A stretch of DNA of 14,287 bases from an uncultured Planctomycetaceae bacterium (GCA_903885855.1 CAISKG010000403.1:1-14287); one strand, 5' to 3'. Counted from the stretch's first letter, positions 7,161 through 14,172 are shown. Numbers and translations are program-made. Notes: generated by a model not told the origin, from the letters alone.

Positions 7161-7915
7161 ACCTCGTCGATCTGGCCTGGCCCGAGGTGGCGGCGCTGTC
7201 GCGCGACATGCCGGTGGTGATCCCGGTGGCGGCGGTGGAGCAGCACGGCCACCACCTTCCGGTGGTCACCGACAGCCTCCTCTTGGGCGAGATCGTGGCC
7301 CGCGTGTCGCGGCGGCTGGGCGACGCCGTGCTCTTCGCGCCGCTGCAGTGGCTCGGCAACTCCCACCACCACCTCGACTTCCCCGGCACGCTCTCCGCCT
7401 CGCCGCGGGTGTACCTCGACATGGTCGCCGACACGGCCGAGTGCTTCCTCGCCCACGGCTTCCGGCGGATCGTGGTCGTCAACGGCCACGGCGGCAACGA
7501 CGTGCCGGTGAAGCAGGCCCTCTTCGAGCTCCGCCAGCGCCACCGCACGCGCGACGACCTGCTCCTCCTCATGACCACCTACTGGGGCCTGGGCACCCGC
7601 CCCTGGGAGCACGACCCGGCCTTCGTGCAGCGCGAGATGGGGCACGCCTGCGAATGGGAGACCTCGATGGTGCTCCGCGCGGCGCCGCAGCTGGTCAAGC
7701 CGCACGAGGGGCTCGAGACGGTGGCCTTCGGGAATCCCTTCCTCCCCGGCTTCCGCGCCTGGATCACGAAGGAGCGCACGCATCCGGGCCACATCGGCTC
7801 GCCGCAGGCGGCCAGCGCCGGGAAGGGGGAGACGCTCTTCGCGCTCTTCGCCGCCGACCTCGCCGCGTGGCTCGAGCGCGTGATCCGCTGGGACGGCCGC
7901 TCCTGGGAGGGCTGA
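7157..7915 (+). CDS. Creatininase family amidohydrolase
   Basis: A 252-aa cytoplasmic protein, the full length for the family, with no signal peptide. Metal-binding motifs are clear: VEQHGHHLPVVTD (27-39; E28, H30 and D39 as ligands), NSHHHLDFPGT (68-78), the NGHGGN loop (109-114; H111) and HACEWETS (163-170; E166 and E168). The family covers creatinine amidohydrolase, MftE of mycofactocin maturation and the archaeal formamidopyrimidine deformylase ArfB. It acts on C-N bonds of amides or cyclic amides with one or two divalent metals. The HGGN form is the general family type, not the creatininase NGHYEN form, so creatinine is an unlikely substrate. The start at 7157 overlaps the sialidase stop by 4 nt and has GGGGA 6 nt upstream. 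Its place between a sialidase and a transporter suggests an amide on an imported product. Confidence 0.9.
   Translation: MNLVDLAWPEVAALSRDMPVVIPVAAVEQHGHHLPVVTDSLLLGEIVARVSRRLGDAVLFAPLQWLGNSHHHLDFPGTLSASPRVYLDMVADTAECFLAHGFRRIVVVNGHGGNDVPVKQALFELRQRHRTRDDLLLLMTTYWGLGTRPWEHDPAFVQREMGHACEWETSMVLRAAPQLVKPHEGLETVAFGNPFLPGFRAWITKERTHPGHIGSPQAASAGKGETLFALFAADLAAWLERVIRWDGRSWEG
7905..7911 (+). promoter_or_regulatory. Ribosome binding site of the MFS gene
   Basis: GGGAGGG lies within the last codons of the creatininase-family gene, 7 nt before the ATG at 7919. It allows reinitiation across the 3-nt gap between the two genes. Confidence 0.5.
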
Positions 7916-7918
7916 GCG

Positions 7919-9181
7919 ATGGTGGGATTCGGAGGCGGTGGCGAGCGCCTTCCCCGGCGCGTGGCCGTGATCGCGGGGCTGCTCCTGGCCGCCTCGGCGA
8001 TCAACTACATGGACCGCCAGACCCTCGCCAACGCGTCGAAGCGCGTGGTCGAGGAGTTCGCCCTCACGAACGAGGGCTACGGCCGGCTCGAGGAATGGTT
8101 CGGCTACGCCTTCGCCGCCGGCTCGCTCGTGTTCGGGGTCCTCGCCGACCGGGTGAGCGTGCGCTGGCTCTACCCCGCGGCCCTGCTGGCCTGGTCGCTC
8201 GTCGGCTTCGCCACCGGCTTCACGCGCGACGCCGAGGAGCTGCTCTGGTGCCGGACGGCGCTGGGATTCTTCGAGGCGGCCCACTGGCCCTGCGCCCTGA
8301 AGACGACGCAGCTCATCCTCACCGCGCGGGGCCGGGCGCTCGGCAACGGGATCCTCCAGAGCGGCACCTCGATCGGCTCGATCCTCACGCCCGTGGCGAT
8401 GTGGTGGATCATGGTGCGGATGGGGCAGAGCTGGCGGCTGGGATTCCAGATCGTGGGGCTCGTGGGGATCGTGTGGATCTTCGGCTGGCTGGCCGCCACG
8501 CGCGGGGAGCGCTTCGGAGCGTCGGATCGCGCGGCCGACGACGCCGGCGCACGGCCCCCCACCGGCGCCGAGACGCTCGCACGCTGGGCCGCGGTGCTCG
8601 TGGTCGTGGTGGTGATCAACACGGTGTGGCAGATCCTCCGCGCCTGGATCCCGCTCATCCTCCAGAAGCAGTACGGCTACGGCGAGGGGGAGACGCTGTG
8701 GTTCAACGCCCTGTGGTTCGGCGTCGCCGACGTGGGCTGCCTGCTGGCCGGCTGGGCGGCGTGGTGGCTCGCCGGCAGGGGGATGTCGGTGAAGTGGTCG
8801 CGCGTGGCGACGTTCGCGGTGTGCTGCGCGCTGTGCCTCGCGCTCCTCGCCGTGCCCGCCCTCTCCGGGGGGCCGCTCCTCCTGGCGGTGTTCCTCGTCG
8901 CGGGGGCCGGGGCGCTGGGGATGTTTCCCATCTACTACTCCTTCACGCAGGACATCTCGCGCCACCACCAGGGGCTCGTCACCGGCGTGGCGAGCTTCTT
9001 CGCCTGGGTGGCGTCGGCCCGCTTCCAGAAGCTCTTCGGCCAGCTCGCCGACCAGACGCAGTCGTATTCGGTGGGCCTGGCAGCCGCCGGCGGCGTGACG
9101 GTCGTGGCCCTCCTGGCCTGGGCGCTCCTCTGGCCCGCCGACCGGCCCCGCGCCGACGCCGATGCCGAGATTCCAGCCTGA
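7919..9181 (+). CDS. MFS transporter, anion:cation symporter (ACS)-like
   Basis: A 420-aa integral membrane protein. Hydrophobic segments fit 12 transmembrane helices in two six-helix halves, separated by a short hydrophilic loop around 193-218. Helix 1 contains INYMDRQTLAN (28-38), the signature of ACS-type carriers such as hexuronate, galactonate and sialate transporters. The loop between helices 2 and 3 has the MFS motif GVLADRVSVRW (73-83). The N- and C-terminal tails are short. The start at 7919 is 3 nt after the previous stop and follows a GGGAGGG Shine-Dalgarno, so it belongs to the operon. The likely role is proton- or sodium-linked uptake of an acidic sugar or other organic anion. 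A sialic acid would suit the neighbouring sialidase, but this is inference. Specificity cannot be read from sequence. Length and motifs are intact, with no frameshift. Confidence 0.88.
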   Translation: MVGFGGGGERLPRRVAVIAGLLLAASAINYMDRQTLANASKRVVEEFALTNEGYGRLEEWFGYAFAAGSLVFGVLADRVSVRWLYPAALLAWSLVGFATGFTRDAEELLWCRTALGFFEAAHWPCALKTTQLILTARGRALGNGILQSGTSIGSILTPVAMWWIMVRMGQSWRLGFQIVGLVGIVWIFGWLAATRGERFGASDRAADDAGARPPTGAETLARWAAVLVVVVVINTVWQILRAWIPLILQKQYGYGEGETLWFNALWFGVADVGCLLAGWAAWWLAGRGMSVKWSRVATFAVCCALCLALLAVPALSGGPLLLAVFLVAGAGALGMFPIYYSFTQDISRHHQGLVTGVASFFAWVASARFQKLFGQLADQTQSYSVGLAAAGGVTVVALLAWALLWPADRPRADADAEIPA

Positions 9182-9205
9182 TCGTGTCCGTCGTCAACGG
9201 TCCCC

Positions 9206-9211
9206 GAGGAG
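9206..9211 (+). promoter_or_regulatory. Ribosome binding site deciding the start of the Tat-exported gene
   Basis: GAGGAG is 7 nt upstream of the ATG at 9219. It favours this start over the in-frame upstream ATG at 9162, which would begin inside the MFS gene and place 19 residues in front of the Tat leader. Confidence 0.55.
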
Positions 9212-9218
9212 CCCTCCC

Positions 9219-10526
9219 ATGACGTCCGCCCGCCTGCCGCGCCGCTCCCTTCTCCGCGCCGCCTCCGCCGGCCTCGCCGCGCCGCTGGTCGGGGTGCCCA
9301 TGGCGGCCCGCGCCGGCGACTCGTCCCGGAAGCGGATCGCGGTGCTCGGCACGGTGATCTTCGAGCACTCCCACACGCAGCACATCCTCGACCGCCTCGC
9401 CATGGGCTACTCCTGGCGCGGGGCCTGGCAGGCGCCGCGCCTCGACGTGGCCGCCGTGCACGTCGCGCAGTTTCCCGAGGGGGACGGCAAGGAGAAGAAG
9501 CCCGACCTCGGCCGCGAGCGCATCGCGCGCTACGGCCTCAAGGACTTCCCCAGCGTGCGCGAGGCGCTGACGCTCGGCGGCGAGAAGCTCGCCGTGGACG
9601 GCGTCGTGATCATCGGCGAGCACGGCGACTATCCGAAGACCGCCAAGGGGCAGACGCGCTACCCGCGCTACGAGTGGTTCAAGGAGTGCGTGAAGGTCTT
9701 CGAGGACTCGGGCCGCGCGGTGCCGGTCTTCAACGACAAGCACCTCTCGACCGAGTGGGACGAGTGCGCCGAGATGGTGGCCGACGCCCGGCGCCTCGGC
9801 TTCCCCTTCCTGGCCGGCTCGTCGCTCCCGGTCACGATCCGCCAGCCGGCCGTCGACATCCCCTCCGAGGCCCCGCTCCTCGAGAGCGTCTGCATGTGCT
9901 ACGGGGGCGTCGACAGCTACGACTTCCACGGCCTGGAGACGGCGCAGTGCATGTCGGAGCGACGCCGCGGGGGGGAGACGGGGGTGCGCTCGCTGCACGC
10001 CCTGCGCGGCGAGAAGCTCTGGGAGGCGCTCGCCGCCGCCGACCGCGACGTGACGCGGCGCCTGATCGTGGCGGCGCTCAACCGCAGCCACAATCTTCCC
10101 GTCGAGGGAGGGTGGATGACCGGCCCCGTGACGTTCGACTGGGCGCGGAAGGCGCTGGCCGACTCGACCGGCTACCTCGTCGACCACCGCGACGGCTTCC
10201 GCACGACGATGATCATGGCGCCCCTTCGCGACTTCACCTACGCCGGGCTGCGGAGCGACACCGGCGAGATCGTCAGCTGCCTGATGCACCTCCCCATGCC
10301 GAACTACGGCGCGACGACGGCCGACTTCTTCCATCCCCTCACGCGGCACATCGAGGAGCTGGTGCTGCGGTCGCGCGCCCCGTATCCCGTGGAGCGCACG
10401 CTGCTCACCTCGGGGATGGTGATCGCCGGCGTCGATTCGCTCGCCGCGGGAGAGGTGCCCCAGGCCACGCCCCACATGAACGTCGCCTACCGCGGCCCGC
10501 GCGAGAGCCTGTTCTGGCAGGATTGA
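9219..10526 (+). CDS. Tat-exported Gfo/Idh/MocA-like protein, uncharacterised family
   Basis: A 435-aa protein. Residues 7-32 are a twin-arginine leader (PRRSLLRAASAGLAAPLVG, then MAARAGD). The N-terminal half has a Rossmann-like order: strand KRIAVLGTVIF (38-48), KDFPSVREAL (108-117), then AVDGVVIIGEHGDYP (125-139) and PVFNDKHLS (169-177). This resembles Gfo/Idh/MocA oxidoreductases, with the usual second-strand/helix layout. The usual GxGxxG dinucleotide loop is missing: after the first strand there is instead FEHSHTQHILDRL with H50, H52 and H55. Further conserved-looking residues are H135, H175, a VCMCYGG stretch (C225, C227) and DFHGLETAQCMSERR. From memory the whole sequence pattern recurs in planctomycete and acidobacterial proteins labelled hypothetical. 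It follows the MFS gene by 37 nt with a good Shine-Dalgarno and is the last gene of the operon. Activity is unknown; it could be a secreted oxidoreductase or a metal-binding enzyme. Confidence 0.75.
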   Translation: MTSARLPRRSLLRAASAGLAAPLVGVPMAARAGDSSRKRIAVLGTVIFEHSHTQHILDRLAMGYSWRGAWQAPRLDVAAVHVAQFPEGDGKEKKPDLGRERIARYGLKDFPSVREALTLGGEKLAVDGVVIIGEHGDYPKTAKGQTRYPRYEWFKECVKVFEDSGRAVPVFNDKHLSTEWDECAEMVADARRLGFPFLAGSSLPVTIRQPAVDIPSEAPLLESVCMCYGGVDSYDFHGLETAQCMSERRRGGETGVRSLHALRGEKLWEALAAADRDVTRRLIVAALNRSHNLPVEGGWMTGPVTFDWARKALADSTGYLVDHRDGFRTTMIMAPLRDFTYAGLRSDTGEIVSCLMHLPMPNYGATTADFFHPLTRHIEELVLRSRAPYPVERTLLTSGMVIAGVDSLAAGEVPQATPHMNVAYRGPRESLFWQD

Positions 10527-10541
10527 GGGCCGGCGCGCCGG

Positions 10542-10560
10542 GCGGGGCACCGTGCCCCGC
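10542..10560 (+). terminator. Perfect GC-rich hairpin at the end of the five-gene operon
   Basis: GCGGGGCAC and GTGCCCCGC flank a single C; as a real hairpin this gives an 8-bp stem with loop CCG. It starts 15 nt after the stop codon at 10526. A second palindrome, CCGGCGCGCCGG, abuts it at 10530-10541. There is no U-tract, so it would be a factor-assisted terminator or an mRNA-end stabiliser. It separates the glycan-like operon from the YhhN gene. Confidence 0.45.
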
Positions 10561-10601
10561 GGGCGTGGTCGGCCGGCTCGGTGGCCCCTCCGGATGATCC
10601 C

Positions 10602-11303
10602 ATGCACCCCCGCAGCGCGGCCCTCCTGGCGGCGATCGCCCTCGCCGCCGCCACCGCCGGCACGGTCTCCGGCCTGCCCCTGGCGGCGCGGATCTGCAAG
10701 CCGCTGCTGATGCCGATCCTCGTGGTGTGGCTGCGGGCCGCGGCGCCGCGGGGGGGGAGCCTCGTGCGGCTCGTCACCGCGGCGCTCGTCTTCTCCTGGC
10801 TCGGCGACGTGTTCCTGATGGGGAGCGGGGAGGCGTGGTTCGGCGCGGGGCTGGGATCGTTCCTCGTCGCGCAGGTGGTCTACGCCGCCGCGTTCCTCGG
10901 CCCCGGCCGCGATCCGCACCCGGGGCGGCCCTGGCAGGCGCTCGTGCTCGCCGCGATCGTGATCGCCGTGGGGCTCGTCGTGGCCTGCACGGTCCTCGCG
11001 CGGGTGCCGGCCTGGCTCGTGATCCCCGTGTCCTGCTACGCCGCCGCCATCACGGCCATGGGCACCGCCGCCGCCCTCCGCGCCGGGGGGACGTCGCTGG
11101 TCAGCTGGGGGCTGGTGTTCGCGGGGGCGGAGTGGTTCATGGTGTCCGACAGCCTGCTGGCCGTCGATCGCTTCGTCGCCCCCTTGGGCGGCGCGCGGAT
11201 CGGCGTCATGCTCACCTACTGCCTCGGCCAATGGTTGATCGTGGCCGGGTGCCTCCGCCACCTCCGAGGACGTTCCCGATGGCCGACGCCTACTTCCGCC
11301 TGA
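10602..11303 (+). CDS. YhhN/TMEM86 family membrane protein (lysoplasmalogenase-like)
   Basis: A 233-aa protein with about seven to eight hydrophobic helices. Family motifs are present: ICKPLLMPIL (31-40), FSWLGDVFLMG (64-74), GSFLVAQVVYAAAFL (85-99), SDSLLAVDRF (182-191) and YCLGQWLIVAG (206-216). The two aspartates D69 and D183 match those conserved across YhhN and human TMEM86, whose characterised members hydrolyse the vinyl-ether bond of lysoplasmalogens. Whether this bacterium makes plasmalogens is not shown here, so the substrate is uncertain. I chose the ATG at 10602; an in-frame GTG at 10581 would add seven polar residues. No clear Shine-Dalgarno precedes either. Its last 25 nt overlap the next gene in another frame, indicating a two-gene unit. 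Confidence 0.85.
   Translation: MHPRSAALLAAIALAAATAGTVSGLPLAARICKPLLMPILVVWLRAAAPRGGSLVRLVTAALVFSWLGDVFLMGSGEAWFGAGLGSFLVAQVVYAAAFLGPGRDPHPGRPWQALVLAAIVIAVGLVVACTVLARVPAWLVIPVSCYAAAITAMGTAAALRAGGTSLVSWGLVFAGAEWFMVSDSLLAVDRFVAPLGGARIGVMLTYCLGQWLIVAGCLRHLRGRSRWPTPTSA
11266..11270 (+). promoter_or_regulatory. Ribosome binding site of the ABA4-like gene
   Basis: GAGGA lies inside the YhhN coding region, 8 nt upstream of the ATG at 11279, and fixes that start for the overlapping gene. Confidence 0.5.
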
Positions 11304-11746
11304 CCAACACCGTCGCCTTCGCGGCCTGGATCGTCCTCCTCCTGCTCCCGGGCCAGCGCCGCGTGTCGGGCTGGCTGTGCGCCTGGGTGGTGCCGGCGCT
11401 GCTGGCGGCGAGCTACGCGGCGATCATCGCCACGAAGCTCCTTCTCGGTGGCGGGGAGCAGTCGGGCGACATCATGACGATGGACGGCCTGCGGCAGGCT
11501 TTCGCCGACGACTGGGTGTTCGCCGCCGCCTGGACCCACTACCTGGCCTTCGACATGGTGGTGGGGGCGGGGATCGCGCGCGACGCGGTGCGGCGCGGGA
11601 TGCCGTGGTGGCTGCGCACGGCGTGCCTGGTGGGCACGTTCCTCCTCGGGCCGGCGGGCTTCCTGCTCCACGTCGCCACGCGGTCGCTCTTTCCCGCGCC
11701 TCCGGCCGCCGCCGCGGAGCCTCAGCCGACGGTGGGCGACGCCTGA
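11279..11746 (+). CDS. ABA4-like (DUF4281) family membrane protein
   Basis: A 155-aa protein with four hydrophobic helices (about 8-25, 31-55, 78-99 and 112-132). The motifs WTHYLAFDMVVGAGIARDA (85-103) and GTFLLGPAGFLLH (119-131) are the hallmarks of ABA4-like proteins. Plant ABA4 is needed for neoxanthin formation; bacterial members are uncharacterised small membrane proteins. The C-terminal tail (136-155) is rich in Pro and Ala and variable. The start at 11279 lies within the YhhN gene (25-nt overlap) and has GAGGA 8 nt upstream. Linkage to YhhN suggests a shared membrane-lipid or isoprenoid role, which is inference. The stop at 11746 faces the stop of the minus-strand surface protein gene across 22 nt. 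Confidence 0.85.
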   Translation: MADAYFRLTNTVAFAAWIVLLLLPGQRRVSGWLCAWVVPALLAASYAAIIATKLLLGGGEQSGDIMTMDGLRQAFADDWVFAAAWTHYLAFDMVVGAGIARDAVRRGMPWWLRTACLVGTFLLGPAGFLLHVATRSLFPAPPAAAAEPQPTVGDA

Positions 11747-11773
11747 CGGCCGGCCGGCGACGGGGCCATCAGG
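11742..11773. terminator. Shared hairpin over two convergent stop codons
   Basis: CCTGACGGCC and GGCCATCAGG form a 10-bp stem with one C-A mismatch and a 12-nt loop that itself contains GGCCGG. The TGA of the ABA4-like gene is in the left arm and the TGA of the minus-strand gene in the right arm. It would act on both transcripts as a bidirectional end. No U-tract is present on either side. Confidence 0.4.
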
Positions 11774-13925
11774 TCCGTTCGGGCGTCGGCGGTGCGAGGC
11801 GCGTGACGGCCGAGACGTTGCCGGCGGCGTCGACGACGCGCACGCGGACGGTGATCCGCGTGCGGGGGGCGGGAGGATCCTCGCGCCACGGGCCGCGCCC
11901 GACGCGGTATTCCACGCGCTCGCCCGCGGCAGCCGCGAGCGCGGGGGCCGTCAGGGCGTCGGTCGTGGCGGGTTGGCGGACGGTCGCGGGGGCGCGAGGC
12001 TTCATGGTGTCGAGCGTGAACTCGAACGCCACCGGCGCCGACAGGTTGCCGGCAGCGTCGAGCTGCCGCACGAGGAGGCGGTTGCGGCCCTCGACGGGGC
12101 GGTAGCGTGCGCTCCAGCTGGCGCCGCCGTCGGTGGAGTAGCGGACCGTCGCGCCCGGCTCGAGGCCGCTGAAGGCCAGCCGGGCGTCGGCGGTGATCCG
12201 GTCGGCGGGGCTCGAGCCGGTGTCGCGGGCGAGCGACACGCCGAGCGGCGCGGCGACGGTGTCGATGCGGACGCGTACCGCGTGCGAGGGGGCGGAGGCG
12301 TTGCCGGCCGCGTCGATCTGCCGCACGCGGACGACGTTGGAGCCCTCGCGCGGCGTCCAGGAATCGAGCCAGGGGCCACCGTCGGCCGAGAATTGGACGC
12401 GGGCTCCCGCCTCCACGCCACCGATCGCAAGGGCTGCGTCGCGTCGGACGGGATCGCTGACCCCCGCCGGCACGCCGGCGAGGCGGGGCCGCGGCGCGGC
12501 TGGCGCTGTGGTGTCGAGCCGGAAGGTGAAGGCCGTCGGCTCCGACGCCTGCCCGAAGGCGTCGACGCGCCGCACGAGCACCGAGTTGTCGCCGTTTCCC
12601 GGGCGGTGCCCGGCCTGCCAGGTGCGGCCCCCGTCGGCGGAGTACTCGACGCGCGTCTGCGGCAGCTCGGTCACCGCGAGGCGGCCGTCGGCGGTGATCC
12701 GGTCGTCGGCGTGCAGGCCGGTGTCGTGGAGGAGCGCGACGTCGGGGGCCGGCGGCGCCGGGAGCGACAGAAGGGAGCCGGCGAGGAGCGCGACGCCGTC
12801 GGCATCGGCACCCGGAAGGGCGCCCGGGCTGTCGGCGAGGGTGAGGAAGAGGGGCAGGATGGTGCCGAGGAGGATCTCGAGGTTCGAGTCGGTGTGGATG
12901 ACGAGGAATCCTTCCGCGGTGTCGCCGGGCAGGTCCGCCGCCGGATCGAGATCGATCGTGGCACCGTCGGCGCTCGTGGAGTGGAACCGGGCGGTGGCAG
13001 GCCGTGGGCGATCGGGGAGCAGCGCCGGATCTTCGGCCTCCGCGGGATTGAAGCGCGCGTAGAGCGGGACGAGGAGCGGCGGTCGGCCGGCGGCGGTCGG
13101 CACGGCCCAGAGGACGAAGGCTCCGCTGTCGCCCGTGCGCGCGTCCTGCAGCCAGGCTGCGGCGGAGCCCGTGGCGAGGCCGTCTGACGCGGGGGGCAGG
13201 AGGGCGTCGAGCCACGGGGCGGGGGCGACGGTCTGGTCGCCATCCGGTGCGGAGCCCGCGGCGCCGTCCGGCGCCGGGGCGTTGTCAGGCTCGGCCACGC
13301 CCGTACCGGCGCCGGCATCCGCCGGCGGGGGCTGGACGGTCTCGAGGGGGCGACCGGGGGCGCCTGCGAGCACGACACCGGCGGTCGTGATCGCCAGGAG
13401 CAGGTCCGACGACGATTCGATCACGACGAACAGGTCGCCGTCGTCGGCGGGCCGCGGCGGAGGCGCGGCGAGGAGGCTCTCGAGCGGCATGGCGATCGGG
13501 TCGGCCCCACCTGCGCCGCCGGTGAAGGCGGTCGCGGTGATCGCGTCAGCCGCGGTCAGGTCGGCAGCGGCCGGCGCCGCGTTCCCCCGCGGGTTGAGGC
13601 GCGCCCAGATGGGGAGGGTCTGGAGCGTGGTCGTGCCGTCGGGACCGGCGCCCAAGCGCACCTGGAAGACGACCGCGCCGCGCTCGGCGGCCATGGCGCG
13701 CCCGATCCAGGGGCGGTCCGGCGTCGTCTCGGCGGTGCCGGCGGAGAAGGTGGCCGGTGCCGCGAGGGCAGGGTCGATGGCCGCGACCGCGCCGTCGCTC
13801 GTCATGACGGCGATGACGGGCTCGCTGGCGGCGCGGGTCGTGTCGCCGGCGAGGGCGAGGCGGGGCTCGAGGAGCTCGGTGTGGAGCCGCGTCGAGCGCG
13901 GGGAGCGTGGCGCGTGGGGGGGCAT
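11769..13925 (-). CDS. LEPR-type surface protein with duplicated N-terminal module and four Ig-like repeats
   Basis: A 718-aa protein. Residues 15-26 (HTELLEPRLALA) match the LEPR-XLL type N-terminus found on large planctomycete surface and secreted proteins; no classical signal peptide is seen. Two copies of a module follow, around 84-180 and 269-355. Both have an I/LYAR-x-NP-like core (LPIWARLNP and VPLYARFNP) and a later DLFVVIESSSDLLLA or GFLVIHTDSNLEILLG segment. A Pro/Ala/Asp-rich linker (190-245) separates them. From about 395 to the end are four Ig-like repeats with DTG..DRITADGRL, YSADGGRTW and VRQIDAAGNASAP-type motifs. The last repeat is shorter and lacks the DTG start. The start ATG at 13925 has GGAGA 6 nt upstream. 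It is probably an adhesive or structural envelope protein; no catalytic site is visible. The gene is alone in its unit. Confidence 0.8.
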   Translation of the reverse strand: MPPHAPRSPRSTRLHTELLEPRLALAGDTTRAASEPVIAVMTSDGAVAAIDPALAAPATFSAGTAETTPDRPWIGRAMAAERGAVVFQVRLGAGPDGTTTLQTLPIWARLNPRGNAAPAAADLTAADAITATAFTGGAGGADPIAMPLESLLAAPPPRPADDGDLFVVIESSSDLLLAITTAGVVLAGAPGRPLETVQPPPADAGAGTGVAEPDNAPAPDGAAGSAPDGDQTVAPAPWLDALLPPASDGLATGSAAAWLQDARTGDSGAFVLWAVPTAAGRPPLLVPLYARFNPAEAEDPALLPDRPRPATARFHSTSADGATIDLDPAADLPGDTAEGFLVIHTDSNLEILLGTILPLFLTLADSPGALPGADADGVALLAGSLLSLPAPPAPDVALLHDTGLHADDRITADGRLAVTELPQTRVEYSADGGRTWQAGHRPGNGDNSVLVRRVDAFGQASEPTAFTFRLDTTAPAAPRPRLAGVPAGVSDPVRRDAALAIGGVEAGARVQFSADGGPWLDSWTPREGSNVVRVRQIDAAGNASAPSHAVRVRIDTVAAPLGVSLARDTGSSPADRITADARLAFSGLEPGATVRYSTDGGASWSARYRPVEGRNRLLVRQLDAAGNLSAPVAFEFTLDTMKPRAPATVRQPATTDALTAPALAAAAGERVEYRVGRGPWREDPPAPRTRITVRVRVVDAAGNVSAVTRLAPPTPERT
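11790..12743 (-). repeat. Four tandem Ig-like repeats within the surface protein gene
   Basis: Units cover about 12504-12743, 12249-12470, 12000-12239 and 11790-11984. Each unit of about 65-80 codons has a strand with (Y/F)S(A/T)DGG, then a (V/L)VR-x-(V/I/L)DA(A)G(N/Q)xS segment, and units 1-3 end in (L/I)DTxxP. Units 1 and 3 both open with DTG-x3-4-DRITAD. The copies are diverged at the protein level, so this is an old expansion and not a recent DNA repeat. Confidence 0.75.
12861..13676 (-). repeat. Two copies of an unnamed N-terminal module in the surface protein gene
   Basis: Copy A is coded by 13386-13676 and copy B by 12861-13121. They share a hydrophobic strand, an (I/L)(W/Y)AR(L/F)NP motif and, 53 to 60 residues on, a (D/G)(L/F)(F/L)V(V/I)-x5-(D/N)L-x-(I/L)L(A/L) motif. 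I do not recognise the module. The similarity is seen by eye in the translated sequence. Confidence 0.5.
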
Positions 13926-13931
13926 CCGATG

Positions 13932-13936
13932 TCTCC
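13932..13936 (-). promoter_or_regulatory. Ribosome binding site of the surface protein gene
   Basis: On the minus strand GGAGA is 6 nt upstream of the ATG at 13925, supporting that start. Confidence 0.5.
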
Positions 13937-14172
13937 GGCGCTGGTGGGACCCGCGTCGGCGGGAGGGTAGCGGGAGGATCGGAATGCCTCGACGCCGCTC
14001 TTGAGCGGAGCGGCCGGGCGCGGCGGGCGGGGCACGGAGGGCCGGGCGGCGGTGGTGGCGTCGGGGAGATGGGCAAGCGCGGCGGCAAGATGCCGGGGCG
14101 CGGCACGGCGTCGTGCGCCGTCAGCGGCCTGCTCGCCACGGAGGCCGGCCCAGCAACCTGCCGGCTCCCATG

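Noticed and set aside
5469..9000. Long minus-strand open frames opposite the sialidase, creatininase-family and MFS genes.
   Set aside because: Their composition is antisense-like (His, Arg, Gly and Pro rich), and the plus-strand frames contain complete enzyme families with intact active sites.
11377..12105. Plus-strand open frame spanning the convergent gene ends.
   Set aside because: It crosses both the ABA4-like gene and the surface protein gene in other frames and has no domain pattern.
11790..12743. Repeats that might be a CRISPR array or DNA tandem repeat.
   Set aside because: The periodicity is only at protein level, the units are diverged and about 240 nt long, and the frame is continuous.
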